6,312 nucleotides of DNA from Roseburia sp. (GTDB lineage Bacteria; Bacillota; Clostridia; Lachnospirales; Lachnospiraceae), in contig JAUUNJ010000155.1 in assembly GCA_030844625.1 (NCBI GenBank), positions 1 to 6,312 of the forward strand. The letters run 5' to 3'. A program made the position numbers and the translations under genes. This document shows, piece by piece, positions 5,364-6,312 of the stretch (the stretch's first letter is position 1; every line of letters starts with the position of its first letter). The notes below the pieces were generated by a model. It did not search any database and had not been told where the DNA came from. It saw only the letters and a program-made list of their open reading frames with translations.

Positions 5364-6275
5364 ATGAGCAAGAAAAAGGAAAATAAAAATGCTTTGCATG
5401 GTTTCTTACTTGTAATGCCGTGGTTTGTCGGATTCCTTATATTTTATTTGTATCCTATATGTTCCAATATTGGATTAAGCTTTACAGATAAAACAATCTG
5501 GGGTGAGGGCAAATTTGTAGGGTTAAAAAATTACTATAAAATATTCTTTGAGGATAAGGTGTTTTGGATTTGCTTGAAGAATACTTTTCTGTGGGTTATT
5601 TTTTCTAATGTTATTATGCTTAGTGTGTCTTTGATAATAGCGAATTTGTTAGCAGGAAAAGTTAAAGGGGGCAAATTTTTTCGGACTGTTTTTTATTTTC
5701 CTTGTTTACTGCCACCAGTAGCATTTGGTGTGGTTTTGGGATTTATATTCTCGGGGAGTCCAAATGGTTTTGTGAATCATCTATTTGGACTTGGAACTCA
5801 TGGATGGTTTAGTGATTCAACTTTAGCTATGCCAACGGCAATTGTTTCCAGTATCTGGTATATCGGAACGCCAATGATAATTTTTCTTGCGGCTATTAAG
5901 GGAATTAACCCCAGTTACCAAGAAGCTGCATTGATTGATGGAGCAGGAGCAGTTCGAAGATTTTTTTCAGTTACTTTACCTCTGATTTCACAGTCTATTA
6001 TCTTCAATTTTATAATGGGAATAATAAATGGATGGCAGGTATATGAACATATTATTCCTTTTACGAAAGCGGAGGGAGATGTGATCAAACCATATGGAAG
6101 GGATTATGGATTGGGAGTGTTGTTGATCCATATTTATGAGAAAGGGTTCAAGGATTTTGAAATAGCATATGCGGCAGCATTAGGTATAATTTTATTAATC
6201 ATTGTTTTACTTTGTACATTGGCTGGCTTTGGCTTAATAAAGAAGTTGAAACTGGATTATCAATCTTTTGACTGA
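5364..6275 (+). CDS. CUT1-family ABC sugar permease, MalF type
   Basis: This 303-residue integral membrane subunit of a carbohydrate ABC importer has a short basic N-terminus (MSKKKENKN) and about six membrane spans, near residues 13-33, 73-97, 108-130, 156-179, 209-230 and 270-292. The cytoplasmic loop that docks on the ATPase carries the EAA motif at 187-208 (EAALIDGAGAVRRF through TLPLIS), with the expected conserved Gly. The length and the N-terminal span before the FVGLKNYYKIF segment fit the first permease of a two-permease CUT1 system. It follows the binding protein and is followed after 13 bases by another gene start, matching binding protein, permease, permease order. No ATPase gene is in the window; in Firmicutes a shared MsmK/MalK-type ATPase encoded elsewhere is common. 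In sampled stretches its composition is more AT-rich than the minus-strand enzyme genes. Confidence 0.93.
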   Translation: MSKKKENKNALHGFLLVMPWFVGFLIFYLYPICSNIGLSFTDKTIWGEGKFVGLKNYYKIFFEDKVFWICLKNTFLWVIFSNVIMLSVSLIIANLLAGKVKGGKFFRTVFYFPCLLPPVAFGVVLGFIFSGSPNGFVNHLFGLGTHGWFSDSTLAMPTAIVSSIWYIGTPMIIFLAAIKGINPSYQEAALIDGAGAVRRFFSVTLPLISQSIIFNFIMGIINGWQVYEHIIPFTKAEGDVIKPYGRDYGLGVLLIHIYEKGFKDFEIAYAAALGIILLIIVLLCTLAGFGLIKKLKLDYQSFD

Positions 6276-6288
6276 AAGGAATGTAGTT

Positions 6289-6312
6289 ATGAAAAAAAGT
6301 ATTTTAGGAGTA
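6289..6312 (+). CDS. Start of the next transporter gene, probably second ABC permease (partial)
   Basis: An ATG at 6289 begins the reading MKKSILGV, which runs off the window edge. AAAGGA (6275-6280) gives a ribosome site eight bases upstream, overlapping the permease stop region, so the two genes are translationally close. The nearby ATG at 6281 is followed at once by a stop and is not used. Position after a MalF-type permease makes a MalG-type partner the best guess; eight residues cannot prove it. Confidence 0.65.

Overview
The window looks like a catabolic locus from a low-GC Gram-positive anaerobe, most probably a Clostridia member of the Lachnospiraceae type. The reasons are the AT-rich intergenic DNA, strong AGGAGG-type ribosome sites, a lipoprotein-type sugar-binding protein, and KdgK, Eda and LacI-family proteins of the kind common in gut Firmicutes. 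This taxonomic call is inference; no marker gene is present.

Layout, left to right. Positions 1-54 look like the right-hand end of an IS256-family insertion sequence whose body lies outside the window. A strong hairpin at 86-113 closes the minus-strand gene cluster. The minus-strand cluster reads, in transcription order, LacI-family regulator (3333 to 2284), KDPG aldolase fused to a C-terminal VOC/glyoxalase-like domain (2156 to 1200) and a PfkB-family sugar kinase, probably 2-keto-3-deoxygluconate (KDG) kinase (1177 to 152). The gaps are 127 and 22 bases. A 634-base divergent regulatory region (3334-3967) follows. It has a near-perfect promoter driving the regulator leftward, two nearly identical LacI-type operators (3521-3534 and 3662-3675) and a probable extended -10 promoter with a leader of about 250 bases driving rightward. 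The plus strand then carries a family 1 solute-binding lipoprotein (3968-5284), a large intercistronic hairpin (5305-5340), a MalF-type ABC permease (5364-6275) and the first eight codons of a further gene (from 6289), presumably the second permease.

How it works together (inference from context): an oligosaccharide or uronide is captured by the lipoprotein and imported by the two-permease CUT1 transporter. It is converted by enzymes outside the window to KDG, phosphorylated by the kinase to KDPG, and split by the aldolase to pyruvate and glyceraldehyde 3-phosphate. The LacI-type protein probably senses a pathway intermediate and controls both directions through the operator pair. The regulator-kinase-aldolase set resembles the Bacillus kdgRKAT operon, but here it is joined to an ABC transporter.

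The most interesting points are the aldolase-VOC fusion, whose VOC half keeps a plausible metal site; the paired operators that match each other at 13 of 14 positions in inverted orientation; a G-rich repeat found in the leaders of both arms; and the hairpin between binding protein and permease. No CRISPR array, tRNA, rRNA or recognisable riboswitch was seen.
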